Assembly: GCF_030758455.1 (NCBI RefSeq)
Contig: NZ_CP132353.1
Location: 2,480,001-2,544,000 of the forward strand
Direction of reading: 5' to 3'
From: Erwinia pyri
GTDB taxonomy: Bacteria; Pseudomonadota; Gammaproteobacteria; Enterobacterales; Enterobacteriaceae
Length of the DNA: 64,000 nucleotides
Notes under the pieces: model-generated
What the model saw: the letters and a program-made list of their open reading frames with translations, nothing else
Databases searched by the model: none
Told to the model about the DNA's origin: nothing
In this document: positions 10,294 to 19,365 of the stretch, piece after piece
Layout of the letters: every line of letters starts with the position of its first letter
Position numbering within the stretch: the first letter of the stretch is position 1
Position numbers and translations under genes: made by a program

Positions 10294-10317
10294 CGCCGCC
10301 CTTGTGGCGGCGTTTTT
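10294..10317 (+). terminator. sdaA intrinsic terminator
   Basis: Stem CGCCGCC (10294-10300) pairs with GGCGGCG (10306-10312), loop of five, followed by TTTTT. Confidence 0.85.
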
Positions 10318-10518
10318 ACCGGTTCCGCTAAAAAAATTGGTTGGCTGGCTATCCCCATTCTCTGGAAACAGCTAGAGTGCTGTAGCGGATAAAGCAGGAT
10401 AAGTGACTGTTTTGATTAATTCCGCTTTTCTCTTCAGTAAGACTAAACTTAATCTCTCTTTTGCCGATAACTCCTGTTCGGTCTCTGTGTGTGCGTCTTG
10501 ATCTAAGGGTGGTTACTG

Positions 10519-12093
10519 ATGCAAATGTCCCCGGAAGTTTTAGGACAGTTTCGCCGCAAGCGATTGTTTATCGCTGCGGTGGTTGCCGCGTTGGTGCTCA
10601 TCCTCACATTAGCCTTCCGCTATATGGAAGAAAAAAACCGGATTGAGCAGCAGTCGCATACGTTTGCTGAGAACGCTATTCAGCGTTTTGATCGCCTGTT
10701 CTCCCCACTTGATGTGGCTGCCAGCAACACGCTGGGGCTGGTAGGCTTGCCCTGCGACCAGGTGCGCTTTCCGCTGATTGAGAAGCTGGCAACCTTACAG
10801 ACCGTTCGCTCCATCATTCTGGTCGATAATGACAATATGTACTGCTCCAGCATCTATGGGGCCAGTAATATGGTGTTCAGTGAATTCTTCCCGGAACTGG
10901 CAGTAAATAACCAGCGCATGATGTTGAGTACCGATGAGCATCTGCTGAAAGGATCGCCCATTCTGTTACTCTGGACGCCGCACGATAACCAAAACCACTC
11001 AGGGATCCTGCAGATTATTAATATCGAGATGATGAGTAATTATCTGCTGGAACCCACTTTGCCCTGGGTTGAACGCGCCATTTTCAACGTGGCCGGAAAG
11101 AGTCTTGAGTATGGCAATCCGATGATAGAGAAGGCTCTGCCTTCCGAGGATGAAGTGAGCTATGAAAAAGCCTCTTTGCGTTACCCGTTCACCATAACCC
11201 TGTTTGGGCCTGCCCCCGCCCGGCTGGCGCTCTCCACCTTGCCCTCACAGCTGCCGCTGGCGTTGCTGCTGAGCCTGTTGATAGGCTATACCGTCTGGCT
11301 GGCAACGGCGAACCGGATGAGCCTCTCCTGGCAGATCAGCTACGGCATTACCGCACGCGAATTTATGGTTTACTGCCAGCCGCTGATCAATGCTAAAACC
11401 GGCGACTGTGATGGTATTGAGCTGCTGCTGCGCTGGCATAATCCGCGTCAGGGCTGGATCCCGCCAGATGTGTTTATTCCGCTGGCAGAGAGGCAAAACC
11501 TGATCGCCCCCCTCACCCGCTTTGTACTGCGAGAGATGGTGCGGCATTTACCGCAAATGCCAGCCTGCCCGTCGTTTCACATTGCGATAAACGTGGCGGC
11601 CAGTCACTTTCACGATCGCGAAATTATTGATGACCTTCAGCAGCTCTGGTGGCCAGCCAATCCGGTGCCTCAGCTGATTGTAGAGCTGACCGAGCGGGAT
11701 TCCCTGCCGGAAGTGGATCAGCGCGTGGTCTCTCATCTGCATGAGATTGGCGTTAAGCTGGCCATTGATGATTTTGGTACCGGGCACAGTTCGCTCTCCT
11801 ATCTGAAAACGCTGAGCCCGGACGTGCTAAAAATCGATAAAGTTTTCACCGCCGCCATTGGCACCGATGCGATCAACGCGACGGTAACAGATATGGTGAT
11901 TTCGCTGGCACAGCGGCTGAATATCAGTCTGGTAGCTGAGGGGGTGGAAACAGCGGAACAGGCGGCTTATCTGAGAGAGAGAGGCGTGGATGTTTTACAG
12001 GGTTATTACTATGCGCGCCCCATGCCGCTGGGGGATTTCGAAAGCTGGTTGAGCGATCATAAACTGTCGCTGACTGACCAGGTCCCTGCCTGA
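10519..12093 (+). CDS. pdeD: CSS-motif EAL-domain c-di-GMP phosphodiesterase (PdeD-like)
   Basis: The 524-residue protein has an N-terminal membrane helix (about 17-34), a periplasmic CSS domain with the Cys-Ser-Ser motif at residues 109-111, a second helix near 240-260, and a cytoplasmic EAL domain. The EAL signature is ELL (GIELLLRW), and the metal and catalytic blocks are present: NVAASHFHD, LIVELTERD, AIDDFGTGHSSLSYL, LKIDKVF and VAEGVET. It should therefore hydrolyse cyclic di-GMP. In CSS-type enzymes periplasmic disulfide state controls activity. Position between sdaA and yoaE matches E. coli yoaD (pdeD). Confidence 0.9.
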   Translation: MQMSPEVLGQFRRKRLFIAAVVAALVLILTLAFRYMEEKNRIEQQSHTFAENAIQRFDRLFSPLDVAASNTLGLVGLPCDQVRFPLIEKLATLQTVRSIILVDNDNMYCSSIYGASNMVFSEFFPELAVNNQRMMLSTDEHLLKGSPILLLWTPHDNQNHSGILQIINIEMMSNYLLEPTLPWVERAIFNVAGKSLEYGNPMIEKALPSEDEVSYEKASLRYPFTITLFGPAPARLALSTLPSQLPLALLLSLLIGYTVWLATANRMSLSWQISYGITAREFMVYCQPLINAKTGDCDGIELLLRWHNPRQGWIPPDVFIPLAERQNLIAPLTRFVLREMVRHLPQMPACPSFHIAINVAASHFHDREIIDDLQQLWWPANPVPQLIVELTERDSLPEVDQRVVSHLHEIGVKLAIDDFGTGHSSLSYLKTLSPDVLKIDKVFTAAIGTDAINATVTDMVISLAQRLNISLVAEGVETAEQAAYLRERGVDVLQGYYYARPMPLGDFESWLSDHKLSLTDQVPA

Positions 12094-12121
12094 AGGGGGG
12101 AATCCTTTCCCCCGCTCACTG

Positions 12122-13681
12122 TTACTCTTCTTCGTCTTCCTCATGCCGTTCCCGCGCACGCGTCACGCGAACCAGATCAACACGATAGTCCGTGGCTTCT
12201 ATTATCTGGAAGCTGACCGGCGGCAGCTCAATGATTTCACCCGGCAGCGGCAGTTGCCCTTTCTGCGCAATCAGCAGGCCAGCAAGCGAAGCGTGATCGT
12301 CTTCCGGGTTAACCAGAACCTGGGTATCAAGCAGCTGCTGCAGCGAGTGGAGATCCGTACCGCCTTTCACCAGCCAGCCCTCGCCATCGGCGATGATATC
12401 TGGCGTTTCATCTTCGTCAGGGAATTCCCCTGCAATCGCTTCCAGCACGTCCAGCGGCGTTATCAGCCCCTGCACCACACCGAACTCACTGGTCACCACC
12501 ACGAAACTCCCTTTCGCCCGGCGCAGGACGCCAAGCAGATTAATCGGGTCAAGGGAGTCCGGCACGATGATTGGTGGCGTGGTGGCGGCAAACGTAGCAA
12601 CGTCAATACCCTGATCCAGCGCCACTAACAGATCTTTCGCACGCACCACACCAATAATCTCATCCAGCTCTCCGCGGCAGACCGGGAAGAGGCTGTGCGG
12701 CGTATCGAGTAGCTGAGTCCGCACCTCATCCACAGGACGCAGGGCGTCCACCCAGGAGATGTCACCACGCGGCGTCATGATACTGCGCACCGATCGTGAA
12801 GCCAGCGTCAGCACGCCGTTAATCATGTAGCGCTCCTCATCCTTAAACGCCTCCTGCGGCATGATCGCAGCCACTTCGCTGCCTTCACTGCTGCTCATCT
12901 CCCGACGGCCGCCCATCAGCCGCAGAATAGCTTCAGCGGTGCGCTCACGCATCGGCTTTCTGGCCTGATGACGCATAAAGTTCACCCGTGCAATCTGGTT
13001 GAACAGTTCTATCAGTATTGAGAAACCAATCGCCGCGTAGAGATACCCTTTAGGAATGTGGAACCCAAAGCCTTCAGCAACCAGGCTCAGACCAATCATC
13101 AGCAGGAAGCTCAGACAGAGCACCACTACCGTTGGATGCGCATTGACAAAATTAGTCAGCGGTTTAGAGGCCAGCAGCATAACGCCCATGGCAATCACCA
13201 CTGCGGTCATCATTATGGCCAGGTTATTTACCATGCCCACGGCAGTGATCACCGCATCCAGCGAGAAGACGGCATCAAGGATAACGATCTGCACAACTAC
13301 GGCCCAGAAACTGGCGTACCCTTTATTGCCCTCGCCTTCATGCTCACGATTTTCGAGCCGTTCATGCAGCTCCATCGTGGCCTTGAACAGCAGGAACAAT
13401 CCTCCGATAAGCAGGATTAAATCGCGCCCGGAGAAGCTGAACTCACCTACACTGAACAACGGGCGGGTTAACGTTACCATCCAGGAGATCAGCGACAGCA
13501 GGCCGAGTCGCATGATCATCGCCAGCGACAGGCCAATCAGTCTCGCTTTGTCTCGCTGTTTCGGCGGCAGTTTATCCGCAAGAATGGCGATAAAGACCAG
13601 GTTATCAATACCCAGAACAATTTCGAGCACGATCAGCGTCAGCAGTCCGGCCCAGATTGAGGGGTCTAAGAGAAATTCCAT
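12122..13681 (-). CDS. yoaE: TerC-family membrane protein with CBS pair and CorC/HlyC domain (YoaE)
   Basis: The 519-residue product has an N-terminal TerC domain of about seven membrane helices (motif [16 protein letters not shown] and [15 protein letters not shown] carry the acidic residues typical of metal-handling TerC proteins), then two CBS repeats (about 290-410) and a C-terminal CorC/HlyC transporter-associated domain. It ends in an acidic tail. TerC proteins are linked to Mn2+ or other metal efflux into the exported protein pathway; the substrate of YoaE is not established. The long leader upstream carries a striking hairpin, described separately. Confidence 0.93.
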   Translation of the reverse strand: MEFLLDPSIWAGLLTLIVLEIVLGIDNLVFIAILADKLPPKQRDKARLIGLSLAMIMRLGLLSLISWMVTLTRPLFSVGEFSFSGRDLILLIGGLFLLFKATMELHERLENREHEGEGNKGYASFWAVVVQIVILDAVFSLDAVITAVGMVNNLAIMMTAVVIAMGVMLLASKPLTNFVNAHPTVVVLCLSFLLMIGLSLVAEGFGFHIPKGYLYAAIGFSILIELFNQIARVNFMRHQARKPMRERTAEAILRLMGGRREMSSSEGSEVAAIMPQEAFKDEERYMINGVLTLASRSVRSIMTPRGDISWVDALRPVDEVRTQLLDTPHSLFPVCRGELDEIIGVVRAKDLLVALDQGIDVATFAATTPPIIVPDSLDPINLLGVLRRAKGSFVVVTSEFGVVQGLITPLDVLEAIAGEFPDEDETPDIIADGEGWLVKGGTDLHSLQQLLDTQVLVNPEDDHASLAGLLIAQKGQLPLPGEIIELPPVSFQIIEATDYRVDLVRVTRARERHEEDEEE

Positions 13682-13817
13682 GACAGACTCCGAAAAAAGG
13701 ACGAAAGCGCAGCAGGCGTGCGGAAAGACGCTGAGCGGCAGAGATCAGAGGGGGAAGCAGTATGTTCTTCAGAAGAAGAGAGAGAAAAAGCCGGATGACC
13801 CGGTGGCATGATTAAGC

Positions 13818-13903
13818 GACGTCGGTGACAGTCCATAGGGAGGGCTGAGGCCCGTTACTCCTGTGTTAAATAAGGATCCCTACTGTAAACAGCCACCGAC
13901 ATC
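13818..13903 (-). promoter_or_regulatory. Structured RNA leader element upstream of yoaE (class unknown)
   Basis: Read on the minus strand, GATGTCGGTGGCTGT (13903-13889) can pair with ACTGTCACCGACGTC (13832-13818): 14 of 15 positions pair, two of them by G-U wobbles that exist only in the minus-strand RNA. Inside lie TAGGG/CCCTA and a GGGC-CTCA-GCCC hairpin, giving a branched structure about 86 bases long, some 135 bases before the yoaE start. The conserved bases of the Mn2+-sensing yybP-ykoY riboswitch, common before TerC genes, are not seen. Ligand and function are unknown. Confidence 0.55.
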
Positions 13904-14016
13904 TCGTCAAAATATTTAATTACATTTACACATAACAGCCTCTGTACATGCTGCTCTTTTGTACGATAGCGCCTGTGTGCGTGACGAGCGTCTAAATTAC
14001 TGAGCACGGTCACATA

Positions 14017-14044
14017 ATTTATTTTTTCGCGTACTAAAATAAAT
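14017..14044 (+). promoter_or_regulatory. Mlc/NagC-type operator before manXYZ
   Basis: ATTTATTTT (14017-14025) and AAAATAAAT (14036-14044) form a perfect 9-bp inverted repeat around a ten-base centre containing CGCG. This closely resembles the TTATTT...AAATAA sites bound by the sugar repressors Mlc and NagC, which are known to control manXYZ in E. coli. Confidence 0.7.
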
Positions 14045-14203
14045 CTCGGCTTGGAACAGCAGTAACTTTTTTTAGTCGTTAAGCATCAAGACTTATCAGA
14101 ATAACAGTACGTTCACTCCACGCCGGGGAAAAGAGCTGGTGGGGGTTCTCGCGCGGATCTGACTTTTGTCGGGCCGCAGAACATTGGATAAGGAGAGTAG
14201 CAA

Positions 14204-15178
14204 GTGACTATTGCTATTATGATCGGCACGCACGGCTGGGCTGCGGAGCAGCTTTTAAAGACAGCTGAAATGCTCCTTGGCGATCAGCAAAACGTTGGGT
14301 GGATAGAGTTTGTGCCCGGTGAGAATGCAGAAACGCTGATTGAGAAATATCAGGCGCGACTGGCCGATTTAGATACCAGCAAAGGGGTACTTTTCCTGGT
14401 GGATACCTGGGGAGGCAGCCCGTTTAATGCCGCCAGCCGTATCGTTGTCGATAAAGAAAACCATGAAGTTATCGCTGGCGTCAATATCCCGATGCTGGTC
14501 GAAACGCTGATGGCGCGTGATGACGACCCGAGCTTTGACGAGCTGGTTGCCATGGCCGTTGAAACCGGTCGTGAAGGCGTTAAGGCATTAAAGGCGAAGG
14601 AACCTGAACCCGCTCCACAGGCTGCTCCCGCTGTTGCAGCACCTAAAGCCGCCCCCGTTGCCGCTAAAGCGATGGGCCCAAATGACTATATGAAGATCGC
14701 GCTGGCAAGGATTGATGACCGCTTGATCCATGGACAGGTCGCCACGCGCTGGACCAAAGAGACCAACGTCACGCGCATTATCGTTGTCAGTGATGAAGTG
14801 GCTGCCGATCACGTTCGTAAAACGCTCCTTACCCAGGTTGCTCCTCCTGGCGTGACCGCTCATGTGGTGGATGTCGCCAAAATGATCCGCGTCTGGAATA
14901 ACCCAAAATATGCCGGAGAGCGAGTAATGCTTCTTTTCACCAACCCAACCGATGTGGAAAGGTTAGTGGAAGCAGGCGTAAAAATTCCCAGCGTTAATAT
15001 TGGCGGCATGGCGTTCCGTCAGGGTAAAACACAGGTCAACAATGCCGTTTCGGTGGATGAGAAGGATATTATCGCCTTCAAAAAACTGAACGAGCGCGGA
15101 ATTGAACTGGAAGTGCGTAAAGTCTCCAGCGACCAGCGTCTGAAAATGATGGATCTGATCGCCAAAATAGCACAGTAA
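14204..15178 (+). CDS. manX: Mannose PTS EIIAB component ManX
   Basis: ManX carries the two phosphotransfer domains of the mannose/glucose/glucosamine permease. Residues 1-130 form the IIA domain with phospho-site His10 (MIGTHGW); an Ala/Pro-rich linker (about 132-156) leads to the IIB domain with its phospho-site His176 in DDRLIHGQVATRW. The start is GTG at 14204 after AAGGAGAG. Length 324 matches E. coli ManX. First gene of the manXYZ operon. Confidence 0.98.
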   Translation: MTIAIMIGTHGWAAEQLLKTAEMLLGDQQNVGWIEFVPGENAETLIEKYQARLADLDTSKGVLFLVDTWGGSPFNAASRIVVDKENHEVIAGVNIPMLVETLMARDDDPSFDELVAMAVETGREGVKALKAKEPEPAPQAAPAVAAPKAAPVAAKAMGPNDYMKIALARIDDRLIHGQVATRWTKETNVTRIIVVSDEVAADHVRKTLLTQVAPPGVTAHVVDVAKMIRVWNNPKYAGERVMLLFTNPTDVERLVEAGVKIPSVNIGGMAFRQGKTQVNNAVSVDEKDIIAFKKLNERGIELEVRKVSSDQRLKMMDLIAKIAQ

Positions 15179-15245
15179 GTTTTGCTTGTTTATTGCCTGC
15201 CCCGTCAGGTTTAACTCCGTTCACGTATGTCAGAGGAGAAGTACA

Positions 15246-16046
15246 ATGGAGATTACCACTCTTCAGATTGTGCTCATTTTTATCATTGCCTGTATTGCAG
15301 GTATGGGATCTATTCTTGATGAGTTTCAGTTCCACCGTCCGCTGGTGGCCTGTACCTTAATTGGCGCCGTTCTGGGCGACATGAAAACCGGTATTATTAT
15401 CGGGGGTACGCTGGAGATGATTGCGCTTGGCTGGATGAACATTGGTGCCGCTGTTGCCCCTGATGCCGCCCTCGCCTCTATTATTTCCACCATTCTGGTT
15501 ATTGCCGGTGGGCAAAGCGTGGGTGCCGGTATTGCGCTGGCAATTCCGCTGGCGGCCGCAGGTCAGGTTCTGACCATTATCGTTCGTACCATTACCGTTG
15601 CTTTCCAGCATGCGGCAGATAAGGCAGCTGAAAAAGGTAATCTCACAGCCATCTCCTGGATCCACGTCTCTGCTCTGGTGCTTCAGGCGATGCGTATTGC
15701 GATTCCAGCGGTCATCGTTGCCGTTTCCGTGGGGACCAGCGTTGTGCAGGGCCTGCTTGAATCTATCCCGGATGTGGTGACCAATGGTCTGAACATTGCT
15801 GGCGGCATGATCGTGGTAGTTGGTTACGCAATGGTTATCAACATGATGCGTGCAGGCTATCTGATGCCTTTCTTCTATCTCGGTTTCGTTACGGCGGCCT
15901 TTACCAATTTCAACCTGGTGGCGTTAGGCGTGATTGGTGTGGTGATGGCGGTGCTCTATATCCAGCTCGCACCAAAATATAACCGCGTAGCGGGCGCACA
16001 GGCTTCTGGCCCGGCGACCAACGACCTTGATAACGAATTAGATTAG
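15246..16046 (+). CDS. manY: Mannose PTS EIIC component ManY
   Basis: ManY is one of two membrane subunits of the mannose permease. The 266-residue protein begins MEITTLQIVLIF and is largely hydrophobic with the conserved blocks GSILDEFQFHRPL, GTLEMIALGWMNIGAAVAPD and MRAGYLMPFFYLGF. The frame is open upstream, but ATG at 15246, preceded by GAGGAGAAG, gives the family start. It lies 67 bases after manX and 16 before manZ. Confidence 0.98.
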   Translation: MEITTLQIVLIFIIACIAGMGSILDEFQFHRPLVACTLIGAVLGDMKTGIIIGGTLEMIALGWMNIGAAVAPDAALASIISTILVIAGGQSVGAGIALAIPLAAAGQVLTIIVRTITVAFQHAADKAAEKGNLTAISWIHVSALVLQAMRIAIPAVIVAVSVGTSVVQGLLESIPDVVTNGLNIAGGMIVVVGYAMVINMMRAGYLMPFFYLGFVTAAFTNFNLVALGVIGVVMAVLYIQLAPKYNRVAGAQASGPATNDLDNELD

Positions 16047-16062
16047 GGAAAGGGTGATAAAA

Positions 16063-16932
16063 ATGGTTGATACCACTACAGCTACCACCACAGCGACCAC
16101 CGCCGTACAGAAAAAACTGACGCCGGGTGACGTGCGTGGCGTCTTTATGCGCTCAAATCTGTTCCAGGGTTCGTGGAACTTCGAACGTATGCAGGCGCTG
16201 GGCTTTTGCTACTCAATGGTGCCGGTAATCCGTCGCCTTTATCCTGAAAACAACGACGAGCGCAAACAGGCGATCAAGCGCCACCTCGAGTTCTTTAACA
16301 CCCATCCTTATGTTGCCGCCCCGGTACTGGGCGTGACAATGGCGATGGAAGAGCAGCGTGCAAACGGCGCACCGATTGACGATGCGGCCATCAACGGCAT
16401 CAAGGTGGGCCTGATGGGTCCGCTGGCTGGCGTGGGTGACCCTATTTTCTGGGGTACGGTTCGTCCCGTCTTCGCTGCACTGGGTGCCGGTATTGCCATG
16501 AGCGGCAGTCTGCTGGGGCCGCTGCTGTTCTTCGTGCTCTTCAACCTGGTACGTTTACTGGTGCGCTATTACGGTGTGGCTTATGGCTACCGTAAAGGGG
16601 TCGATATCGTCAGCGATATGGGCGGCGGGTTCCTGCAAAAACTGACCGAGGGGGCGTCCATTCTTGGCCTCTTTGTGATGGGGGCGCTGGTTAACAAGTG
16701 GACGCACGTCAATGTGCCGCTGGTGGTCTCGAGAATCACCGACCAGACCGGCAAAACTACCGTGACCACCGTTCAGTCTATCCTGGATCAGTTAATGCCC
16801 GGTTTAATCCCGCTGCTGCTCACCTTCGGCTGTATGTGGCTGCTGCGCCGCAAGGTTAACGCCCTGTGGATTATTATTGGGTTCTTCGTGATTGGGATCT
16901 TTGGCTACTGGATTGGCCTGTTAGGTCTGTAA
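16063..16932 (+). CDS. manZ: Mannose PTS EIID component ManZ
   Basis: ManZ is the second membrane subunit, forming the translocation complex with ManY. The 289-residue product has the family signature SNLFQGSWNFERMQALGF, followed by GLMGPLAGVGDPIFWGTVRP and a C-terminal hydrophobic region. ATG at 16063 is preferred over an in-frame GTG at 16054, since it gives the MVDTT start and a purine-rich site lies upstream. The N-terminus is slightly longer and Thr/Ala-rich compared with E. coli. Two tandem terminators follow. Confidence 0.97.
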   Translation: MVDTTTATTTATTAVQKKLTPGDVRGVFMRSNLFQGSWNFERMQALGFCYSMVPVIRRLYPENNDERKQAIKRHLEFFNTHPYVAAPVLGVTMAMEEQRANGAPIDDAAINGIKVGLMGPLAGVGDPIFWGTVRPVFAALGAGIAMSGSLLGPLLFFVLFNLVRLLVRYYGVAYGYRKGVDIVSDMGGGFLQKLTEGASILGLFVMGALVNKWTHVNVPLVVSRITDQTGKTTVTTVQSILDQLMPGLIPLLLTFGCMWLLRRKVNALWIIIGFFVIGIFGYWIGLLGL

Positions 16933-16940
16933 GCATTATT

Positions 16941-16964
16941 AACCGGGGGCTACCCCGGTTTTTC
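16941..16964 (+). terminator. manXYZ terminator 1
   Basis: Stem AACCGGGG (16941-16948) with CCCCGGTT (16953-16960) and a following T run. Confidence 0.85.
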
Positions 16965-16970
16965 AGAAAC

Positions 16971-17005
16971 CAGCCGGCCTCGCTTAACGATGCCGGCTGT
17001 TTTTT
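16971..17005 (+). terminator. manXYZ terminator 2
   Basis: Stem CAGCCGGC (16971-16978) with GCCGGCTG (16992-16999), followed by six T. It lies 7 bases after the first terminator, making a tandem pair, and its T run abuts the yobD ribosome site. Confidence 0.85.
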
Positions 17006-17019
17006 CAGGAGAAGTAGAG

Positions 17020-17478
17020 ATGTCCCTCACCGATTACCTCATCATTCTGTTTATTCTGCTGTTCCTGGCTTATGCCATTTATGATGAGCTGATTATGACG
17101 CGGCTGAAAGGCCCAACCCTGTTAAAGGTCTTCCTGCAGCGCAGCAATAAACTGGACAGCCTTATTTTTGTGGGTCTGGTGTCCATCCTGATCTATCAAA
17201 ATATTGTTAATCAGGGGCCCAGAGTGACCACCACCCTGCTGATGGTGCTCGCTTTTCTCTCTGTTTATCTCTTCTGGATCCGTCTGCCCAAGCTGCTTTT
17301 TAAACCTCAGGGTTTCTGGTATGCCAACATCTTTATTGACTACAGCCGCATCAAAACGATGAATCTCTCTGAAGATGGCATTCTGGTGATTGAACTTGAA
17401 TCACGTCGTCTCTTAATCCACGTGAGAAAACTGGACGATCTGGAAACTATCTACCAGTTTATGGTGCAGCAGCAGTAG
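17020..17478 (+). CDS. yobD: UPF0266 (DUF986) membrane protein YobD
   Basis: The 152-residue protein begins [15 protein letters not shown] and has three hydrophobic segments, then a soluble tail ([18 protein letters not shown]). Length and sequence fit the UPF0266/YobD family of unknown function. ATG at 17020 follows CAGGAGAAG. The 3' end overlaps the convergent rlmA by 20 bases. In E. coli mntP lies between these two; it is absent here. Confidence 0.95.
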   Translation: MSLTDYLIILFILLFLAYAIYDELIMTRLKGPTLLKVFLQRSNKLDSLIFVGLVSILIYQNIVNQGPRVTTTLLMVLAFLSVYLFWIRLPKLLFKPQGFWYANIFIDYSRIKTMNLSEDGILVIELESRRLLIHVRKLDDLETIYQFMVQQQ

Positions 17479-18304
17479 CCTCCTGCTCCGGGCTGCGCTG
17501 CCAGAGGCGTAACGTAAAGTCCGTTTCACAATCGAACTGGCTGCTGGTAGCCAGCACACCCCACACTTCCGGACGGGCTCGCCAGGCAAACGGAGTCATC
17601 TGCAGCAGAGCAGCCGACTCTTCGCTATTGAGCTGCATGGGATAATTGAGCGAATGTTGCTCCACCAGCTCAAAGCCCGGCATAGTCTCTGGCGTCTCAT
17701 CATGCAGTTTCACTTCCTGGTAGATAAGCGCCTTGAACTGAATCAGATGCCGCGGACCTGGCGTCACGGTAAGCACATAGCCCCGCTCTTTCACTACCCT
17801 CTGCAGCTCTTCTGCTTTGCACGGCGCATAGATCCGTAATACGGCATCAAACTGAGCCGCGGCAAAAGGCAGCCGGTGACTTGATGCCACGCAGAAGTGG
17901 ACGTTGCGGTAGCGTTTGGCGCCAAAGCGTACCGCCACTTTCGACACGTCCAGCCCATGAACCTCCGATTCTCCCCTGCTCTGCAAAGTCTCAGCTACGG
18001 CATGCGTGTAATAGCCTTCTCCGCAACCTATATCCAGTACCGCTGTAGCCGTTGTGGGCAGCACGCGTTGCAGGATCTCACACACCTTTTGCTGCAGCGG
18101 CAAATAGTGCCCGGCGTCCAGAAACTCACGCCGTGCCAGCATCATATCTGCGCTGTCACCGGGCAGTTTTGAGCGCTTGTGCTGCACCGGAAGAAGATTC
18201 ACATAGCCCTCTTTTGCCCGGTCAAACTGATGCCTGTTTTCGCAGCGCCAGACCGACGCTTCCTGTAACAGGGGCTGATGACAAAGGGGGCAAAGGTAAG
18301 ACAT
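17459..18304 (-). CDS. rlmA: 23S rRNA (guanine745-N1)-methyltransferase RlmA
   Basis: RlmA methylates N1 of G745 in 23S rRNA with S-adenosylmethionine. The 281-residue product has the zinc-binding N-terminus (Cys5, Cys8, Cys21, His25), the SAM motif [17 protein letters not shown] near residues 88-104, and [12 protein letters not shown] downstream. Position between yobD and cspC matches E. coli rrmA. Its 3' end overlaps yobD by 20 bases. Confidence 0.96.
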   Translation of the reverse strand: MSYLCPLCHQPLLQEASVWRCENRHQFDRAKEGYVNLLPVQHKRSKLPGDSADMMLARREFLDAGHYLPLQQKVCEILQRVLPTTATAVLDIGCGEGYYTHAVAETLQSRGESEVHGLDVSKVAVRFGAKRYRNVHFCVASSHRLPFAAAQFDAVLRIYAPCKAEELQRVVKERGYVLTVTPGPRHLIQFKALIYQEVKLHDETPETMPGFELVEQHSLNYPMQLNSEESAALLQMTPFAWRARPEVWGVLATSSQFDCETDFTLRLWQRSPEQEATAAAP

Positions 18305-18384
18305 AACAACTCTCCAAAAACGATCCGGGCGGCAGTTTACCGGAAAGCCAGGTTAAGCGGCAGACCTTATTACGCCCGGAACAG

Positions 18385-18414
18385 AAAAAGCCCTGCCATT
18401 TCTGGCAGGGCTTT
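18385..18414 (-). terminator. cspC intrinsic terminator
   Basis: On the minus strand AAAGCCCTGCCA pairs with TGGCAGGGCTTT around a four-base loop (18387-18414), followed by a short T run. It ends the yobF-cspC transcript. Confidence 0.85.
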
Positions 18415-18475
18415 AGCATTCAGATTCTTGCCTGGATTACACGCCACGCGGGCAATAGCAGGCTCAGATCGAAAA

Positions 18476-18685
18476 TTAGATAGCGGTGACGTTCACAGCA
18501 GCAGGGCCTTTCTGGCCGTCCTGAATTTCGAACTCAACGTTCTGGCCTTCAGCCAGTGTTTTGAAGCCATTGCCCTGGATTGCAGAGAAGTGTACGAATA
18601 CATCTTTGCTGCCGTCTGCAGGAGTAATGAAACCAAAACCTTTAGACTCGTTGAACCACTTAACCTGACCTTTAATCTTTGCCAT
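18476..18685 (-). CDS. cspC: Cold-shock-family RNA chaperone CspC
   Basis: The 69-residue protein is a single cold-shock domain with RNP1 KGFGFI (15-20) and RNP2 VFVHF (29-33). From memory it appears identical or nearly so to E. coli CspC, and distinct from CspE. CspC is a constitutive single-stranded nucleic-acid chaperone and antiterminator that stabilises stress mRNAs such as rpoS. It lies downstream of a shortened yobF, as in E. coli. Confidence 0.98.
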
Positions 18686-18767
18686 TTTGCAAATTCCTTA
18701 GAGTGTTTATTCGCCCGTGGGCTTTACGTACAGAAAAACCAGAGACATTACTGCATGAGGCACGATA

Positions 18768-18842
18768 TTAAGGCTCGGCAAGGAAGCGGTATTCAACGTC
18801 AACGTCTTTACTCAGAACTTCTTTACTGAAGATGCCATGCAT
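18768..18842 (-). CDS. yobF: YobF (DUF2527), shortened by an early stop codon
   Basis: The ORF reads [20 protein letters not shown] then LAEP and stop, 24 residues, and matches the N-terminal half of E. coli YobF (about 47 residues from memory). After the TAA at 18768-18770 the same frame continues YRASCSNVSG, which resembles the next part of YobF, so the coding match runs through the stop. Either the C-terminal half has been lost by a point change or the family is variable there. YobF is a small heat-stress-induced protein upstream of cspC. Confidence 0.75.
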   Translation of the reverse strand: MHGIFSKEVLSKDVDVEYRFLAEP

Positions 18843-19365
18843 AAACAGAACTGTACCTCGTTTTACCCAAATGCGTTATCACATATTCGTTTATTAATGG
18901 CAAGTCATTTTTAAACAGTGATAGAGATGTCGCACACATTTGAAACGTGTCAGGCACATATTGCACCTTATGCAGGGATTACTGAAACGTTAACCTTGAA
19001 AGCCGGTCAGCCCAGCCTCTTCTCTCCTCAAAACAAGGGGAACATGATAGCGCTGCAGCAGGCTTTAGTCTATTCCCCATCTTTTCATATTGCGAAGTAT
19101 ATGCCGCATATATTGCACAATTATGGCATTAGTAATCGAAAAAGATCATTAAAAAGTTTGGCTTACAGTAAAACTCAGCCAGGCACTTTTGGTGCTAAAG
19201 TTGTACGTGGTATCGAAAGTAATTTAAATTGCACCAAAATCAGGAAATTATTTTCTGCCTGCCCCAATAAATGGCATAAGCGTTATCTAATTATCTCCGG
19301 CCCTGAGAAAAGTGGCGCTTTTATTAGACCCAGCTCTCATTTCAAACGCTGCTAAATTAACCACT
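18843..19365. other. Long AT-rich upstream region of yobF-cspC
   Basis: This 523-base gap must contain the yobF-cspC promoter(s), read on the minus strand. A 145-codon plus-strand ORF (18918-19355, GTG start) is present but lacks a ribosome site and any recognisable domain, and is treated as chance. No strong hairpin or RNA gene was recognised. Confidence 0.5.

Larger units (their letters stand above)
13682..14203. other. Divergent yoaE / manX regulatory region
   Basis: This 522-base region drives yoaE leftwards and manXYZ rightwards. The yoaE side (13682-13910) is a long leader with a large stem-loop. The manX side contains the operator at 14017-14044 and the manX ribosome site (AAGGAGAG, then GTG at 14204). 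No protein gene is supported. Confidence 0.7.

Noticed and set aside
13682..13910. yybP-ykoY manganese riboswitch before yoaE
   Set aside because: The conserved loop sequences of that class were not found; only a generic structured leader is claimed.
18918..19355. 145-codon plus-strand ORF upstream of yobF
   Set aside because: GTG start without a ribosome site, no family features, and it covers the promoter region of yobF-cspC.
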